A stretch of DNA of 64,000 nt from Thiocapsa sp. (GCF_022340925.1 NZ_JAJDNA010000005.1:38156-102155); one strand, 5' to 3'; counted from the first letter of the stretch, positions 9,783 to 20,294 are shown. Numbers and translations: made by a program. The notes: generated from the letters alone by a model not told the origin.

Positions 9783-12700
9783 ATGATGCCGGTCAGCCTA
9801 ACACGGACCCTGGTGCTCTCTCTCATCCTGGTCACGCCGCTCCACGCCCTGGAGGACGAGCCCCTCGGCTCGCGGCCGGATCAAGGCATGGCGGGGGTCA
9901 GCGAGCCGGCTATCCCGGAGGCATTGCGGCCTTGGGTGCCCTGGGTCCTGGAGGGCGGCCCCGAGCGACAGGATCGCCGGGCCTGCCCGATCAATCCGGG
10001 GGACGGGGAACGGATCTGCGCCTGGCCCGGGCGCCTGGAGCTGGCGCTCGACCCGAGCGGGGGGGGGTTCGTGCAGGCCTGGGAGGTCTTCGCCGAGAGC
10101 TGGGTGCCGCTGCCTGGTGACCCCGGCGCCTGGCCACAAAATGTCGTGGCCGGCTCACTTGGTCTGCCGGTGGTCCCGCGCGACGGTCGGCCCGCGGTGA
10201 AGCTCGGCCCGGGGGTGCACCGGGTAACCGGTCGCTTCGCCTGGGACCGCCCCCCGGACGCCTTGGCGATCCCGCCGTCGATTGGCCTGGTTGCGCTGGC
10301 GCGCGAAGGTCGGGTCGTACCGAATCCTCGGCTCGATCAGGCCAATCGTCTCTGGCTCCGCGATCCTGCCGGGCCCGAGACGGAGGAGATGGGCGATCGC
10401 CTTGGCCTGGAGGTCTATCGTCGAATCGAGGACAGCCTGCCGCTCGAGGTCCTGACTCGCCTCGAGCTGGAGGTCTCCGGGCGTGCCCGAGAGGTGCGCC
10501 TGGGTCCGGTCCTGCTGCCCGAGGGAATCCCGTTGCGGATCGCCAGTCCACTGCCGGCGCGACTGGCGGACGACGGTGTTCTGCGGGTCCAGGTGCGGCC
10601 GGGCCGATGGGTGCTCGAGGTCGCGGCTCATCATCCGGGTGCGGTCGCGGAGCTGTCTCGCGGGGAGGCCGCCGCACCCTGGCCCGAGCAGGAGGTCTGG
10701 GCGTTTGCGGCGCGCCCCGAGCTGCGTCGGGTCGAGATCTCCGGCGTCGAGGCCATCGACCCGCGCCAGACCGGCATCCCAGAGGACTGGATGCGCCTCC
10801 CGGTCTATCGGGTCGGGCGGGGCGGTGTCCTCGAGCTGGCCGAGGAGGTCCGAGGGGATCCCGATCCGGGGCCGGACCGCCTGCGTCTGGAGCGCCAGCT
10901 CTGGCTCGACTTCGACCGTGCGGGTTACAGCGTGCAGGATCGCATCAGCGGCCAATTGTCGCGCGGCTGGCGCCTCGATGCGGGTCCATCGCTCGCGCTT
11001 GGGCAGGTGCGGGTCGATGGCCACCCGGTCCTCATCACCCGCCTCGACGACCAGGCACCGCCGGGCGTCGAGGTCAGACGCGGGCGCCTCGATGTGGTCG
11101 CCGACGCCCGTCTCGAATCGGCGCCGGGACGTTTGCCGGCCTCGGGATGGGCGCCCGAATTCGAGGATGTGAGCGCGCGGCTGTATCTGCCGCCAGGTTG
11201 GGACCTGCTGACCGTCCAGGGCGTCGACAACCTGCCGAACACCTGGGTCGGTCGCTGGAGCCTGCTCGACCTCTTCCTGGTGCTGATCGTCGCCCTCGGC
11301 GTCGGCCGACTCTGGGGCTGGGGTTGGGCGCTGCTCGCCCTCGTCGCGCTGGGGCTGGCCTGGCAGACCCCGGGTGCGCCACGCCTCGTCTGGCTGCACC
11401 TGCTCGCCGCCGCGGCCTTGCTGCGCCTGATCCCGCTCGCCCCGGCCCGAACCGGACTGCGCCGACTGCGTGCCTTCGTGACCGCCTATTATCGCCTTGC
11501 GTTGCTGGCGCTGGTGGTGATCGGACTGCCGTTCCTGGTCACTGAGGTCCGCGACGGGCTCTTCCCGCATCTGGAGCGCCCCTGGGCGAGCCTGGGCGAT
11601 GGGGGAGCGAGCCGGTCCATGATGGGCGCCCCCGCGCCACCAACGCCAGCGAGCGCGTTCGAGCTGGAGGGTGCGAGCGGTCTGGATGCCGTGTCCAAGC
11701 GCGAGCGGATCGGCGACGCCCTCTCCGAGCCCACGGCTGCGGCCCCCGAGGCCGTCGATGTCCTGGACCCCGCGGCACGTCTCCAGACCGGGCCGGGGAT
11801 CCCGGACTGGCGTTGGAGCAGCTTCGATCTGCGCTGGACCGGGCCGGTCGGCGAGCGTGAGTCGGCAAGACTCTGGCTGCTGACGCCGGCCTGGAACCTG
11901 GTCCTGTCGCTCACGGGTTCCGTGCTGCTGGTGCTGCTCGGTCTGCGTCTGGCCGGTCTCATCGGGGCCGTCGGCGCGCCGCGGGCCGGTCTCGCGCTTC
12001 TGGCCGCTCTCGGCTTGGGGGCGATGGGCGGCAGCGGGCCGGCCTCGGCCGCGGATCCGCCGGGCCCGGAGCTGCTCCAGGAGCTTCGCGCCCGCCTGCT
12101 CGAGCCGCCGGACTGTCTGCCCCACTGCGTCGATCTTCCCCTGATGATCCTCACAGCGGATCCGGACCGGCTGGTCCTGGATCTGACGATCGACGCAGCG
12201 GTTGCGGTGGCGGCCCCCATCCCCGGCGGTGCAGGTGGCTGGCTGCCGGTCGATCTGCGTGTGGATGGCGAGGTCGCTGACGGGCTGCGCCGGGGGCAGG
12301 GCGGGCAGCTTCTGCTCGCCCTGCCGACCGGCCGGCACCAGGTCAGATTGAGTGGGCCGCTGAGCGGGCGCGATCAGCTCGAGATCCCGCTTCCCATGCC
12401 GCCGCGACGGATTGAGTCCGGGGTGGACGGGTGGGACGTCGAGGGCCTGGATGCGACCGGGCGGGCCGGCGGCCAGATCCGACTGGTCCGGACATCCGAG
12501 GCGGCGACCCCGGCCGAAGAGCCCCTCGCGCAGGGCGCCCTTCCGCCTCTGCTGCGTGTCGAGCGCACCCTGCGGATGGGGCTCGATTGGCGGGTCGAGA
12601 CCCGGGTGCACCGTCTCTCGCCGAGCGAGTTTCCGATCCTGATCCCGGTCCCGCTGCTGCCCGGTGAGTCGGTGCAGACGCCGGCCGTCCAGGCCGGGCG

Positions 12701-13946
12701 CGACACCGTCCTGGCGGACCTGCCGGCTGGGCGCGCTGAGCTGGCTTGGGCCTCGCGTCTCGAGCCGATCCGCGAGCTGCGTCTCAAGGCATCCATGGAT
12801 CCGCGCTTGAGTGAGGATTGGCGGCTCGACGTGGGTCCGCTCTGGCATCTCGAGCACGCAGGCATCGCCCCGGTCCATCGCCTCGGGCCGGCCGATCGCC
12901 GGCTGCCGAATTGGCGGCCGCTGCCCGGTGAGACCCTGGTTCTGCATCTCACCCGGCCACCGGGCGTCCCTGGGCCGACCTTGACCATCGACCGTGCTCA
13001 GGTCCGGGTCGAGCCGGGACGCCGCGGGACCCAGTCGACCCTGACCCTGGCGGTCCGCAGCAGCCAGGGGGGCAGCCATGTGATTCGGCTGCCCGACGGG
13101 GCCGAGCTGATCGACCTCAACCTCGACGGTCGGAGCCTTCCCCTGCCTGCGACGGCGCCCGATCTGGAGCTGCCCCTGACCCCGGGGGGCGCGCGGGTGG
13201 ACCTGACCTGGCGCGAGGCGCGGCCCCTGGTGCTCGGCTACCGGCCCAGCCCGCCCGATCTGCGCAGCCCCGCGGTCAACCTGAACCTGTCGCTGCACCT
13301 GCCCGACGACCGCTGGGTCCTCTGGACCTGGGGTCCGCGCATCGGGCCGGCCGTCCTCTTCTGGGGGTTGCTCCTGGTCCTGGTCGGGCTGGCCGCGGGT
13401 CTGGGCCGGAGCCGCCTGACACCCTTGCGCGTCCACGACTGGCTTCTGCTCGGCGTCGGCCTGATCCTGGCACAGGTCTGGGTGGTGCTGCTGGTCGTCG
13501 GCTGGCTGTTCGCGCTCGGCCTGCGCCATCGGGTGGAGCCGCACGCCGGTCCGCCCTGGCGGTTCAACCTGCTGCAGGTGGGTCTCCTGATCCTGACGGT
13601 CGTCGCCCTCAGCGGTCTCATCGGGGCCGTCCAGCAGGGCCTGCTGGGCCCGCCCCACATGCAGATCATGGGCAACGGCTCGACCGCCACGACGCTCCAG
13701 TGGTACCAGGACCGGGGCGGCCCCAGGCTGCCCGAGGTGTGGGTGCTCTCGGTCCCCATGTGGGTCTACCGCGCGCTCATGCTCGCCTGGGCGCTGTGGC
13801 TGGCCATGCGGCTCCTCGACTGGCTTCGCTGGGGCTGGGAAGGTCTCTCCAAGCCGGTGCTCTGGCGCGAGACCCGGCTGGCGGGTCACAGGCCGAGCCC
13901 GATGAAACGCGAGCCGCCCCCTGAACCGCTGCCCACCGACACCTGA
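9783..13946 (+). CDS. Large multi-spanning membrane protein of unknown function
   Basis: This 1387-residue protein begins with a signal-like segment (MMPVSLTRTLVLSLILV); two adjacent ATGs at 9783 and 9786 are equivalent starts. A long beta-rich, probably periplasmic part follows (about 30-485). Then come three or four hydrophobic helices (about 490-590), a Pro/Ala-rich soluble stretch, another hydrophobic pair (about 700-750), a second beta-rich region (about 760-1215), and four C-terminal membrane helices. The coding frame passes through a run of nine G at 10059-10067 without disruption. I do not recognise the family. The alternation of extracytoplasmic beta domains with helices suggests an envelope scaffold, export or polysaccharide role, but that is only inference. 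It is transcribed alone and is followed by a REP-like repeat. Confidence 0.7.
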   Translation: MMPVSLTRTLVLSLILVTPLHALEDEPLGSRPDQGMAGVSEPAIPEALRPWVPWVLEGGPERQDRRACPINPGDGERICAWPGRLELALDPSGGGFVQAWEVFAESWVPLPGDPGAWPQNVVAGSLGLPVVPRDGRPAVKLGPGVHRVTGRFAWDRPPDALAIPPSIGLVALAREGRVVPNPRLDQANRLWLRDPAGPETEEMGDRLGLEVYRRIEDSLPLEVLTRLELEVSGRAREVRLGPVLLPEGIPLRIASPLPARLADDGVLRVQVRPGRWVLEVAAHHPGAVAELSRGEAAAPWPEQEVWAFAARPELRRVEISGVEAIDPRQTGIPEDWMRLPVYRVGRGGVLELAEEVRGDPDPGPDRLRLERQLWLDFDRAGYSVQDRISGQLSRGWRLDAGPSLALGQVRVDGHPVLITRLDDQAPPGVEVRRGRLDVVADARLESAPGRLPASGWAPEFEDVSARLYLPPGWDLLTVQGVDNLPNTWVGRWSLLDLFLVLIVALGVGRLWGWGWALLALVALGLAWQTPGAPRLVWLHLLAAAALLRLIPLAPARTGLRRLRAFVTAYYRLALLALVVIGLPFLVTEVRDGLFPHLERPWASLGDGGASRSMMGAPAPPTPASAFELEGASGLDAVSKRERIGDALSEPTAAAPEAVDVLDPAARLQTGPGIPDWRWSSFDLRWTGPVGERESARLWLLTPAWNLVLSLTGSVLLVLLGLRLAGLIGAVGAPRAGLALLAALGLGAMGGSGPASAADPPGPELLQELRARLLEPPDCLPHCVDLPLMILTADPDRLVLDLTIDAAVAVAAPIPGGAGGWLPVDLRVDGEVADGLRRGQGGQLLLALPTGRHQVRLSGPLSGRDQLEIPLPMPPRRIESGVDGWDVEGLDATGRAGGQIRLVRTSEAATPAEEPLAQGALPPLLRVERTLRMGLDWRVETRVHRLSPSEFPILIPVPLLPGESVQTPAVQAGRDTVLADLPAGRAELAWASRLEPIRELRLKASMDPRLSEDWRLDVGPLWHLEHAGIAPVHRLGPADRRLPNWRPLPGETLVLHLTRPPGVPGPTLTIDRAQVRVEPGRRGTQSTLTLAVRSSQGGSHVIRLPDGAELIDLNLDGRSLPLPATAPDLELPLTPGGARVDLTWREARPLVLGYRPSPPDLRSPAVNLNLSLHLPDDRWVLWTWGPRIGPAVLFWGLLLVLVGLAAGLGRSRLTPLRVHDWLLLGVGLILAQVWVVLLVVGWLFALGLRHRVEPHAGPPWRFNLLQVGLLILTVVALSGLIGAVQQGLLGPPHMQIMGNGSTATTLQWYQDRGGPRLPEVWVLSVPMWVYRALMLAWALWLAMRLLDWLRWGWEGLSKPVLWRETRLAGHRPSPMKREPPPEPLPTDT

Positions 13947-13953
13947 GCTGTCT

Positions 13954-13984
13954 CGGATTCAGCACGCGTTTCATCCGGGCTGCG
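13954..13984. repeat. REP-like repeat copy 1
   Basis: CGGATTCAGCACGCGTTTCA followed by TCCGGGCTGCG resembles the CGGATTCCGCTNCGCTNCATCCGGGCT consensus of intergenic REP-like elements in gammaproteobacteria. It lies 8 bp after the stop of the large membrane protein and before the convergent fabA gene. Three further degenerate copies occur in this window. Confidence 0.4.
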
Positions 13985-14023
13985 GGTCGAGGATGATGGG
14001 TTCAGGCGGGGCGGCGCTGGCCG

Positions 14024-14539
14024 TCAGAAACCCTCTGTCGAGGTAAAGAGGCCCACCCGCAGGTCCTTTGCGGTGTAGATGGTGCGCCCGTCCACCTGGA
14101 CAGCGCCGTCGCCGATCCCGAGCACCAGCTTACGGGTGATCACGCGTTTCATGTCGATGTGATAGGTGACCTTGCTCGCGGTCGGGAGCACTTGGCCGGT
14201 GAATTTCACCTCGCCGACCCCGAGTGCGCGCCCATGCCCCGGATTGCCTATCCAGGCGAGGTAGAAGCCCACGAGCTGCCAAAGCGCGTCGAGGCCGAGG
14301 CAGCCGGGCATGACGGGATCGCCCGGGAAATGGCATTGGAAGAACCAGAGCTCGGGCTTGATATCCAGCTCCGCAAGGATCTCGCCCTTGCCGTTCGCGC
14401 CGCCGAAGCTGGCGATCCTCAAGATGCGATCCATCATCAGCATGTTCGGAACGGGCAGCTGGGCATTGCCCGGGCCGAACATTTCGCCATGGCCGCAGGC
14501 CAAGAGCGCGTCGCGATCGAAAGAGGCTTCTTTGTGCAT
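14024..14539 (-). CDS. fabA: 3-hydroxydecanoyl-ACP dehydratase/isomerase FabA
   Basis: This 171-residue hot-dog-fold enzyme dehydrates beta-hydroxyacyl-ACP and isomerises trans-2- to cis-3-decenoyl-ACP, the branch point for anaerobic unsaturated fatty acid synthesis. It matches E. coli FabA along its whole length. The catalytic His is in [15 protein letters not shown] and the catalytic Asp is in [26 protein letters not shown] is also conserved. The internal ATG at 14539 gives the usual family length; a GTG-initiated form 18 residues longer is possible. No fabB partner is adjacent, so the two are unlinked here. proS lies upstream on the same strand. Confidence 0.95.
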   Translation of the reverse strand: MHKEASFDRDALLACGHGEMFGPGNAQLPVPNMLMMDRILRIASFGGANGKGEILAELDIKPELWFFQCHFPGDPVMPGCLGLDALWQLVGFYLAWIGNPGHGRALGVGEVKFTGQVLPTASKVTYHIDMKRVITRKLVLGIGDGAVQVDGRTIYTAKDLRVGLFTSTEGF

Positions 14540-14705
14540 GTCGAATGGGTTCTGGGTGGGGTGGGCGACCCTGCGAACGGCCGGCGGGGTCACGGGGTCG
14601 CGCGCCCGAGCGGGTGGTCGGACGGCGGGTGTCTCAGCAATGGCGGGCTGGCTGGGCGGGCGATGCGCTCTGTCTGGATCGCGTCGTGCGTCTGGGCAGG
14701 CCTCT

Positions 14706-16427
14706 TCAGGCCGAACGCAGGCGTTCGTGCAGCCAGGCGACGACCTCCTCGATCGGGATCAACCGCGTCTCGCTGTCGGAGCGGCCCTTGTACTCGACCT
14801 CTCCCGCGTCGAGCGCCTTGTCTCCGACCACGATGCGATGCGGGATACCGATCAGCTCCATGTCGGCGAACATGACCCCTGCACGGGCGTCTCGATCGTC
14901 GAGCAGGACGTCGATGCCCGCCTGCTTCAGGTCGGCATAGAGCTGCTCCGTCGCCTCGCGGACACGATACGACTTGCCGAGCTTCATCGGCAGCAAGGCC
15001 ACTTGGAAGGGGGCGATGGGGACGGGCCAGCAGATCCCGCGCTCGTCGTGGTGTTGCTCGATCGCGGCAGCGACCACACGCGACACCCCGATTCCGTAAC
15101 AGCCCATGGTCAGCGTTGTGGCGCGCCCGTCTTCGCCCAGCACGGTGGCCTTCATGGCCTCGCTGTATCTGCGCCCGAGCTGGAAGATGTGCCCGACCTC
15201 GATCCCCCGTGCGATTCGCAGACGTCCCGTGCCCATCGGACTGGGATCACGGTCGACCACGTTTCGCAGGTCCGCGACCTCGGGCAGTGGCAGGTCGCGG
15301 CCCCAGTTCAAGCCGAACCAATGCCTGCCGTCCCGGTTGGCGCCGGCGCTGAAATCGCCCGTGACCGCTACGCTGCGGTCCACCACGCACGGGATCGGGA
15401 GGTCTTTCGGACCGAGCGATCCGGGACCGGCGCCGATCGTCTCGCGGATCTCGGCCTCGTTGGCCATTCGCAGCGGCGAGGCGACCTGGGGCAGCTTCTC
15501 GGCCTTGACGGCATTGAGATCATGGTCGCCGCGCACCAGCAGGGCGACCAGGTCGGGCGCGATCTCCGCGGAGGCAGCCACGACCAGGGTCTTGACCGTC
15601 CGCTCGATCGGCTGGCCGAATTGCTGCACCAGGTCGGCGATCGTGCGCGCGTTCGGGGTGTCCACCAGGCGTGCCGTCTCGGAAGGCGTCGGGGCGACGT
15701 CGGCCAGGGGCAGGGCCTCTGCCAGCTCGACATTGGCTGCGTAATCGCCGGCATCCGAGAAGGCGATGGCGTCCTCGCCGGAATCCGCCAGGACGTGAAA
15801 CTCGTGCGAGGTGTTGCCGCCGATACTGCCGGTATCGGCCTGAACCGGACGGAAGTCGAGACCGCAACGGGTGAAGATGCGGCTGTAAGTCGCATGCATC
15901 TGCCCATAGGTCTCGGCAAGCGAGGCATCGTCCAGATGAAACGAGTAGGCGTCCTTCATGAGGAACTCGCGTGCCCGCATCACGCCGAACCGCGGTCGGA
16001 TCTCATCGCGGAACTTGGTCTGGATCTGATAGAAATTGACCGGCAGCTGCTTGTAGCTCTTGAGCTCGTTGCGGGCGAGGTCGGTGATGATCTCCTCATG
16101 AGTCGGACCGAAACAGAAGTCGCGCTGATGTCGGTCGCGCAGACGCAGGAGCTCGGGTCCATAATGGTCCCAACGGCCGGATTCCTGCCAGAGCTCGGCG
16201 GGTTGCACCGCGGGCATCGAAACTTCGAGTGCCCCGGCGCGGTCCATCTCCTCGCGGACGATGGCCTCGACCTTGCGCAGCACCCGCAACCCCATCGGCA
16301 GCCAGGTATAGAGGCCGGCCGCCAGCTTGCGGATCATCCCGGCGCGTAACATCAGCCGGTGACTGGCGATCTCCGCGTCGGCGGGGGTCTCTTTGAGGGT
16401 TTGGATCGGGAACTGAGACGTGCGCAT
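14706..16427 (-). CDS. proS: Prolyl-tRNA synthetase (bacterial long form with editing domain)
   Basis: This 573-residue class II synthetase charges tRNA-Pro in the cytoplasm. The start [20 protein letters not shown] matches E. coli ProS, which fixes the ATG at 16427 rather than a 35-residue extension. The class II motifs [19 protein letters not shown] and [19 protein letters not shown] are present. The INS editing domain (about 225-405) lies between them, and the C-terminal anticodon-binding domain follows. Length is normal. It is divergent from the PilZ gene across about 210 bp. Nothing unusual was noted. Confidence 0.97.
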   Translation of the reverse strand: MRTSQFPIQTLKETPADAEIASHRLMLRAGMIRKLAAGLYTWLPMGLRVLRKVEAIVREEMDRAGALEVSMPAVQPAELWQESGRWDHYGPELLRLRDRHQRDFCFGPTHEEIITDLARNELKSYKQLPVNFYQIQTKFRDEIRPRFGVMRAREFLMKDAYSFHLDDASLAETYGQMHATYSRIFTRCGLDFRPVQADTGSIGGNTSHEFHVLADSGEDAIAFSDAGDYAANVELAEALPLADVAPTPSETARLVDTPNARTIADLVQQFGQPIERTVKTLVVAASAEIAPDLVALLVRGDHDLNAVKAEKLPQVASPLRMANEAEIRETIGAGPGSLGPKDLPIPCVVDRSVAVTGDFSAGANRDGRHWFGLNWGRDLPLPEVADLRNVVDRDPSPMGTGRLRIARGIEVGHIFQLGRRYSEAMKATVLGEDGRATTLTMGCYGIGVSRVVAAAIEQHHDERGICWPVPIAPFQVALLPMKLGKSYRVREATEQLYADLKQAGIDVLLDDRDARAGVMFADMELIGIPHRIVVGDKALDAGEVEYKGRSDSETRLIPIEEVVAWLHERLRSA

Positions 16428-16636
16428 CGGCGAGGCAGGGAGCAGGTCAAAGGCAGGCAGTGTATTGTTCAACCCATGGCGAGACAACCGCCCGATGGTC
16501 GAGCTCGCGGCTGAGGCATCGGACCTGCTCAAGGATTTCGGGTGATCGCGGTGATTCGGGTTTGGAGGTGCCTGCTAGCCCTGAGCCCTTGCGATGCCGG
16601 GAGTACTCGGGCGCGGGCCGTAGATCGGTTCGAGCG

Positions 16637-17701
16637 ATGACGATTCAATCTGATCCCTCGAAAGACCTGCCCGAATCGGGCGTTCGGAACCGTCGTACCC
16701 AGCGACGCATCGGCGTGCGGATCCCGATCCAGTTGGTCGTGCCCGGGCTGAGCGAGCCGATCACCGCCATGAATCAGGACATCTCCTGGAGCGGCGCACA
16801 GTTCATTACATCCTATCCGGGCTCCGAGCTGTCCGGGAGACTTTGCCTCCTGTATCCCTGGAAGTCGGGACATCGGATCTCGGTGGAGGCCGAGGTCGTC
16901 CGCGCAGAGCGCCTCGACACTGGCCACTGGCAGGTCTCGGTGCGGTTCGCGAGCCTCTCTCCCAGGAGTCAGTCCAGGCTCGAAAGGCTGCTGAGGATGC
17001 TCGATGCACCCGAGCGACCGCCGGATAGCGAATCGGCTGATCTGTTCAGCGGGCTCGAGGTGCGGATCGATGATTCGACCGCGATGAGGGAGGTTCTCGA
17101 GCAGGTTGCGGGCGGAAGCCTAACCGTCGTGGTCCTCGAGACGTATGACACGCAACAGAGCCTCCGTCTGGTGATCCGGGGCACCGATGAGATGCCCGCC
17201 ATCCGCTTGCGGGCGCGTGTGCTCGAGGTCGCCCGGGTCGAGACCGAGATGTTCCCCCTGGGCCGCCTGTTCAGCCTGAAGCTCGGGTTCGAGCACCCGC
17301 CGACCGCGCTCAAGGGTATCGTCGATCGCTTGATCGGTCCGCTCCAGGCCGCCTCGCGAGACGCCGAAGCGAGCTCCGCCGGTGCCGGGGATTGGCTGCG
17401 GGACCTGCATTTCGCAACTCCGATCGGGGAGCGTCGGGCCATCCGCCGGCAGGACGGAGCACCCCTGTCCGTCTTGGAATCGCGCTATCGCGACAGCCTG
17501 AAGGCGCTCGAAGCGGTTTGGGGAGACCCGGATGCGTTCGATGCCTGCCTGCTGGATCTGAGGCTCGCGAGCGAGACCGGCTCGGGAGGGTGGCCCGAGG
17601 ACGCCTTGGACGAGCTGCGTCTCCTGCAGAGCGTTCATGATGCCGTTTATGGGGCGCCAAGCCGCGCAGAGGGTGTGGCGCATCGCAGCCGCCACCTATG
17701 A
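16637..17701 (+). CDS. PilZ domain protein with an additional C-terminal region
   Basis: This 354-residue soluble protein has an N-terminal PilZ domain (about 20-120), the c-di-GMP receptor fold. The RxxxR motif is in NRRTQRR and the (D/N)xSxxG motif is in NQDISWSGAQF, so ligand binding is expected. A second region (about 130-240) looks like another small beta barrel without these motifs. The tail is helical. The start MTIQSDPSKD at 16637 lies just before the conserved domain. The gene is monocistronic between proS and ilvB. The regulated process (motility, polysaccharide, other) cannot be deduced. Confidence 0.85.
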   Translation: MTIQSDPSKDLPESGVRNRRTQRRIGVRIPIQLVVPGLSEPITAMNQDISWSGAQFITSYPGSELSGRLCLLYPWKSGHRISVEAEVVRAERLDTGHWQVSVRFASLSPRSQSRLERLLRMLDAPERPPDSESADLFSGLEVRIDDSTAMREVLEQVAGGSLTVVVLETYDTQQSLRLVIRGTDEMPAIRLRARVLEVARVETEMFPLGRLFSLKLGFEHPPTALKGIVDRLIGPLQAASRDAEASSAGAGDWLRDLHFATPIGERRAIRRQDGAPLSVLESRYRDSLKALEAVWGDPDAFDACLLDLRLASETGSGGWPEDALDELRLLQSVHDAVYGAPSRAEGVAHRSRHL

Positions 17702-17983
17702 CATCCGGCGGCCTCCAGCCCGCGCATGGGCCGCCAGGAACCTGCTGCGGGTCTCGAGTGCTCAGCGCCGGGATCGCTGTCTTGACCCATCGCGCCGATC
17801 ACTGTACCGTCAATCCCTTTTCAACCTTTTAGCTGTCCCTCCCCGAGTCGCGGGCCCGCCCCGCGGAGGCCGGAGACCTGTCGGCGGCGCACTCGGGTCC
17901 ATCCCGGGTCGAGTCGTCGGCACCGGCCGAGTCGCGCCGGCACGATCCGACCTGTTGGAGGGGCCGATTCGGAGGTCACCGAG
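17702..17983 (+). other. ilvB upstream region (282 bp)
   Basis: It should contain the ilvBHC promoter. A TTGACC hexamer at 17782-17787 is followed 17 nt later by a poor -10 (TACCGT). I found no leader peptide rich in Leu, Val or Ile codons and no attenuator hairpin with a T-run, so classical attenuation is not supported. GGAGGT lies about 8 nt before the GTG start. Confidence 0.3.
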
Positions 17984-19765
17984 GTGGCACTGAGTGGAGC
18001 GCACGAGCCCGAGTCGGGGCGGCCGGACAAGCGTGGCAAGGAGCTGAGCGGCGCCGAGATCGTCGTCCAGGCGCTCGTCGACGAAGGTGTCGAGTTCGTC
18101 TTCGGCTATCCTGGCGGCGCCGTCCTGCACATCTATGATGCACTCTTCAGGCAGGAAGCGGTCAAACACATCCTGGTCCGCCACGAGCAGGGTGCCTCGC
18201 ATGCGGCGGACGGTTATGCGCGCGCCACCGGGAAGTGCGGCGTCTGCCTGGTGACCTCGGGTCCGGGGGCCACCAACGCGGTCACCGGCATCGCGACCGC
18301 GTACATGGACTCCATCCCCATGGTGATCCTCACCGGCCAGGTGCCGACCCCCGTGATCGGTAGCGACGCCTTCCAGGAGGTCGATACCGTCGGCATCACG
18401 CGGCCGTGTGTCAAGCACAACTTCCTGGTCAAGGACGTGCGCGAGCTGGCCAGGACCATTCGCAAGGCCTTCTACATCGCGACCACCGGCCGCCCCGGGC
18501 CCGTGGTGGTCGACATCCCGAAGGATGTGACGGATCCGAACATCAAGATCCCGTACGAGTACCCGCACGAGATCAAGCTGCGTTCCTACAATCCGGTCCA
18601 GAAGGGCCATTCCGGACAGATCCGTAAGGCCGTCGATCTGATCGTCCAGGCCAAGCGGCCGGTCTTTTACACGGGCGGCGGTGTCGTGCTGGGCGAGGCC
18701 TCGGCGCAACTGACCGACCTCGTGCGAGCAACCGGGTTTCCCATCACCAGCACGCTGATGGGGCTGGGGGCCTATCCGATGACCGACCCTCAGTTCATCG
18801 GCATGCTCGGGATGCATGGCACCTACGAGGCCAACATGGCGATGCACGAGACGGACGTCTTGGTCGCCGTCGGCGCCCGTTTCGACGATCGCGTCACCGG
18901 CAAGATCGAGCACTTCTGCCCCCATGCGCAGATCATCCATGTCGACGTCGATCCCTCGTCCATCTCCAAGAACGTGAAGGTGCATGTCCCGATCGTCGGG
19001 CAGGTTTCGAATGTGCTGGCAGACATGCTGAAGCTCTATCGTGAGCAGGTGCCGCGCTCGGACGCGCCGCCGCTCCCCGACTGGTGGGCCAAGATCGACG
19101 AGTGGCGGGGCATGGACTGTCTGCGCTACGACCGCAGCAGCCTGTCGATCAAGCCGCAATATGCGGTCGAGACACTCTACAAGGTAACCCACGGCGACCT
19201 GTATCTGACCTCCGATGTCGGTCAGCATCAGATGTTCGCCGCCCAGTTCTATCCGTTCGACAAGCCGCGGCGTTGGATCAACTCCGGCGGCCTCGGGACC
19301 ATGGGGTTCGGCCTCCCGGCGGCGATGGGTGTGCAGTTGGCCTTCCCGGATGCCCAGGTGGCTTGTGTCTCGGGAGAGGCCAGCATCCTGATGTGTATCC
19401 AGGAGCTTGCCACCTGCCTGCAATATGGCCTGCCGATCAAGGTCATCCTGCTCAACAACGGATACATGGGCATGGTGCGGCAGTGGCAGGAGTTCTTCTA
19501 CGAAAGCCGCTATTCGCACTCCTATGTGGATGCCCTGCCGGACTTCGTTAAGCTCGCGGAGAGCTTCGGGCACGTCGGCATGCGCGTCGAGCAGCCGGCC
19601 GATCTGGAGGCCGCCATGACCGAGGCATTCGGTCTGCGGGACCGCCTCGTGTTCATGGATATCGTCGTGGATCCGACCGAGAACGTCTACCCCATGATCG
19701 CGGCCGGCAAGGGGCACCATGAGATGCATCTGGCCCCGAGCCTCTCGGACCGCGAGTTGGCGTGA
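17984..19765 (+). CDS. ilvB: Acetolactate synthase, large (catalytic) subunit
   Basis: This 593-residue ThDP enzyme condenses two pyruvates to acetolactate (or pyruvate and 2-oxobutyrate to acetohydroxybutyrate), the first shared step to valine, leucine and isoleucine. The N-terminal domain has the activating Glu in RHEQGASHAADGYARATGK after FGYPGGAVLHIYDAL. The central FAD/DHAP domain follows. The C-terminal ThDP/Mg motif is GEASILMCIQEL ending in LLNNGYMGMVRQWQ. The GTG start at 17984 has GGAGGT well spaced. It is followed after 37 nt by the regulatory subunit ilvH and then ilvC. Confidence 0.96.
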   Translation: MALSGAHEPESGRPDKRGKELSGAEIVVQALVDEGVEFVFGYPGGAVLHIYDALFRQEAVKHILVRHEQGASHAADGYARATGKCGVCLVTSGPGATNAVTGIATAYMDSIPMVILTGQVPTPVIGSDAFQEVDTVGITRPCVKHNFLVKDVRELARTIRKAFYIATTGRPGPVVVDIPKDVTDPNIKIPYEYPHEIKLRSYNPVQKGHSGQIRKAVDLIVQAKRPVFYTGGGVVLGEASAQLTDLVRATGFPITSTLMGLGAYPMTDPQFIGMLGMHGTYEANMAMHETDVLVAVGARFDDRVTGKIEHFCPHAQIIHVDVDPSSISKNVKVHVPIVGQVSNVLADMLKLYREQVPRSDAPPLPDWWAKIDEWRGMDCLRYDRSSLSIKPQYAVETLYKVTHGDLYLTSDVGQHQMFAAQFYPFDKPRRWINSGGLGTMGFGLPAAMGVQLAFPDAQVACVSGEASILMCIQELATCLQYGLPIKVILLNNGYMGMVRQWQEFFYESRYSHSYVDALPDFVKLAESFGHVGMRVEQPADLEAAMTEAFGLRDRLVFMDIVVDPTENVYPMIAAGKGHHEMHLAPSLSDRELA

Positions 19766-19802
19766 CCCTGACGATTTCGAACGGTAGCGCAGAGACTGAG
19801 AT

Positions 19803-20294
19803 ATGAGACACATCATCGCCGTTCTGCTGGAGAACGAGGCGGGCGCCCTGTCGCGGGTCGCCGGCCTGTTTTCGGCGCGTGGCTACAACATCGAATCCCT
19901 GACTGTTGCCCCGACCGACGACCCGACGCTGTCGCGGATGACCTTGGTCACGACCGGCAACGACGACATCGTCGAGCAGATCAAGAAGCAGTTGAACAAG
20001 CTCATCGATACCGTAAAGCTCCTGGACCTCTCCGAGGGCCCGCACATCGAGCGCGAGATGATGATGATCAAGGTGCGTGCCGTGCGGGAGGATCGCGAGG
20101 AGATCAAACGTCTGACCGAGATCTTTCGCGCCAAGATCATCGATGTGACGGATACCAGCTATGTCATCGAGCTGACCGGGGCCTCGAAGAAGCTTGACGC
20201 CTTCATCGATGCCGTGCCGGAGGGCCTGATCGTCGAGGTCGTCCGCTCGGGCCCGACCGGCATCGCGCGAGGTGACAAGGGTCTGACGGTCTGA
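19803..20294 (+). CDS. ilvH: Acetolactate synthase, small (regulatory) subunit
   Basis: This 163-residue protein has an N-terminal ACT domain (MRHIIAVLLENEAGALSRVA through about residue 75) and the conserved C-terminal IlvH domain. It binds valine for feedback inhibition and stimulates the catalytic subunit encoded immediately upstream. Length matches IlvH/IlvN long forms. It is co-transcribed with ilvB, and probably with ilvC across a 302-bp gap. Confidence 0.96.
   Translation: MRHIIAVLLENEAGALSRVAGLFSARGYNIESLTVAPTDDPTLSRMTLVTTGNDDIVEQIKKQLNKLIDTVKLLDLSEGPHIEREMMMIKVRAVREDREEIKRLTEIFRAKIIDVTDTSYVIELTGASKKLDAFIDAVPEGLIVEVVRSGPTGIARGDKGLTV

Noticed and set aside
10059..10067. Run of nine G in the large membrane protein, suspected frameshift
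   Set aside because: The reading frame and protein character are continuous on both sides, so no disruption is evident.
10155..13889. 1244-codon minus-strand open frame
   Set aside because: Antisense shadow of the 1387-residue membrane protein. Composition (Gln, Arg, Asp rich, no domains) is typical of frames opposite high-GC genes.
17810..19816. 668-codon minus-strand open frame
   Set aside because: Antisense of ilvB, which has full motif support.
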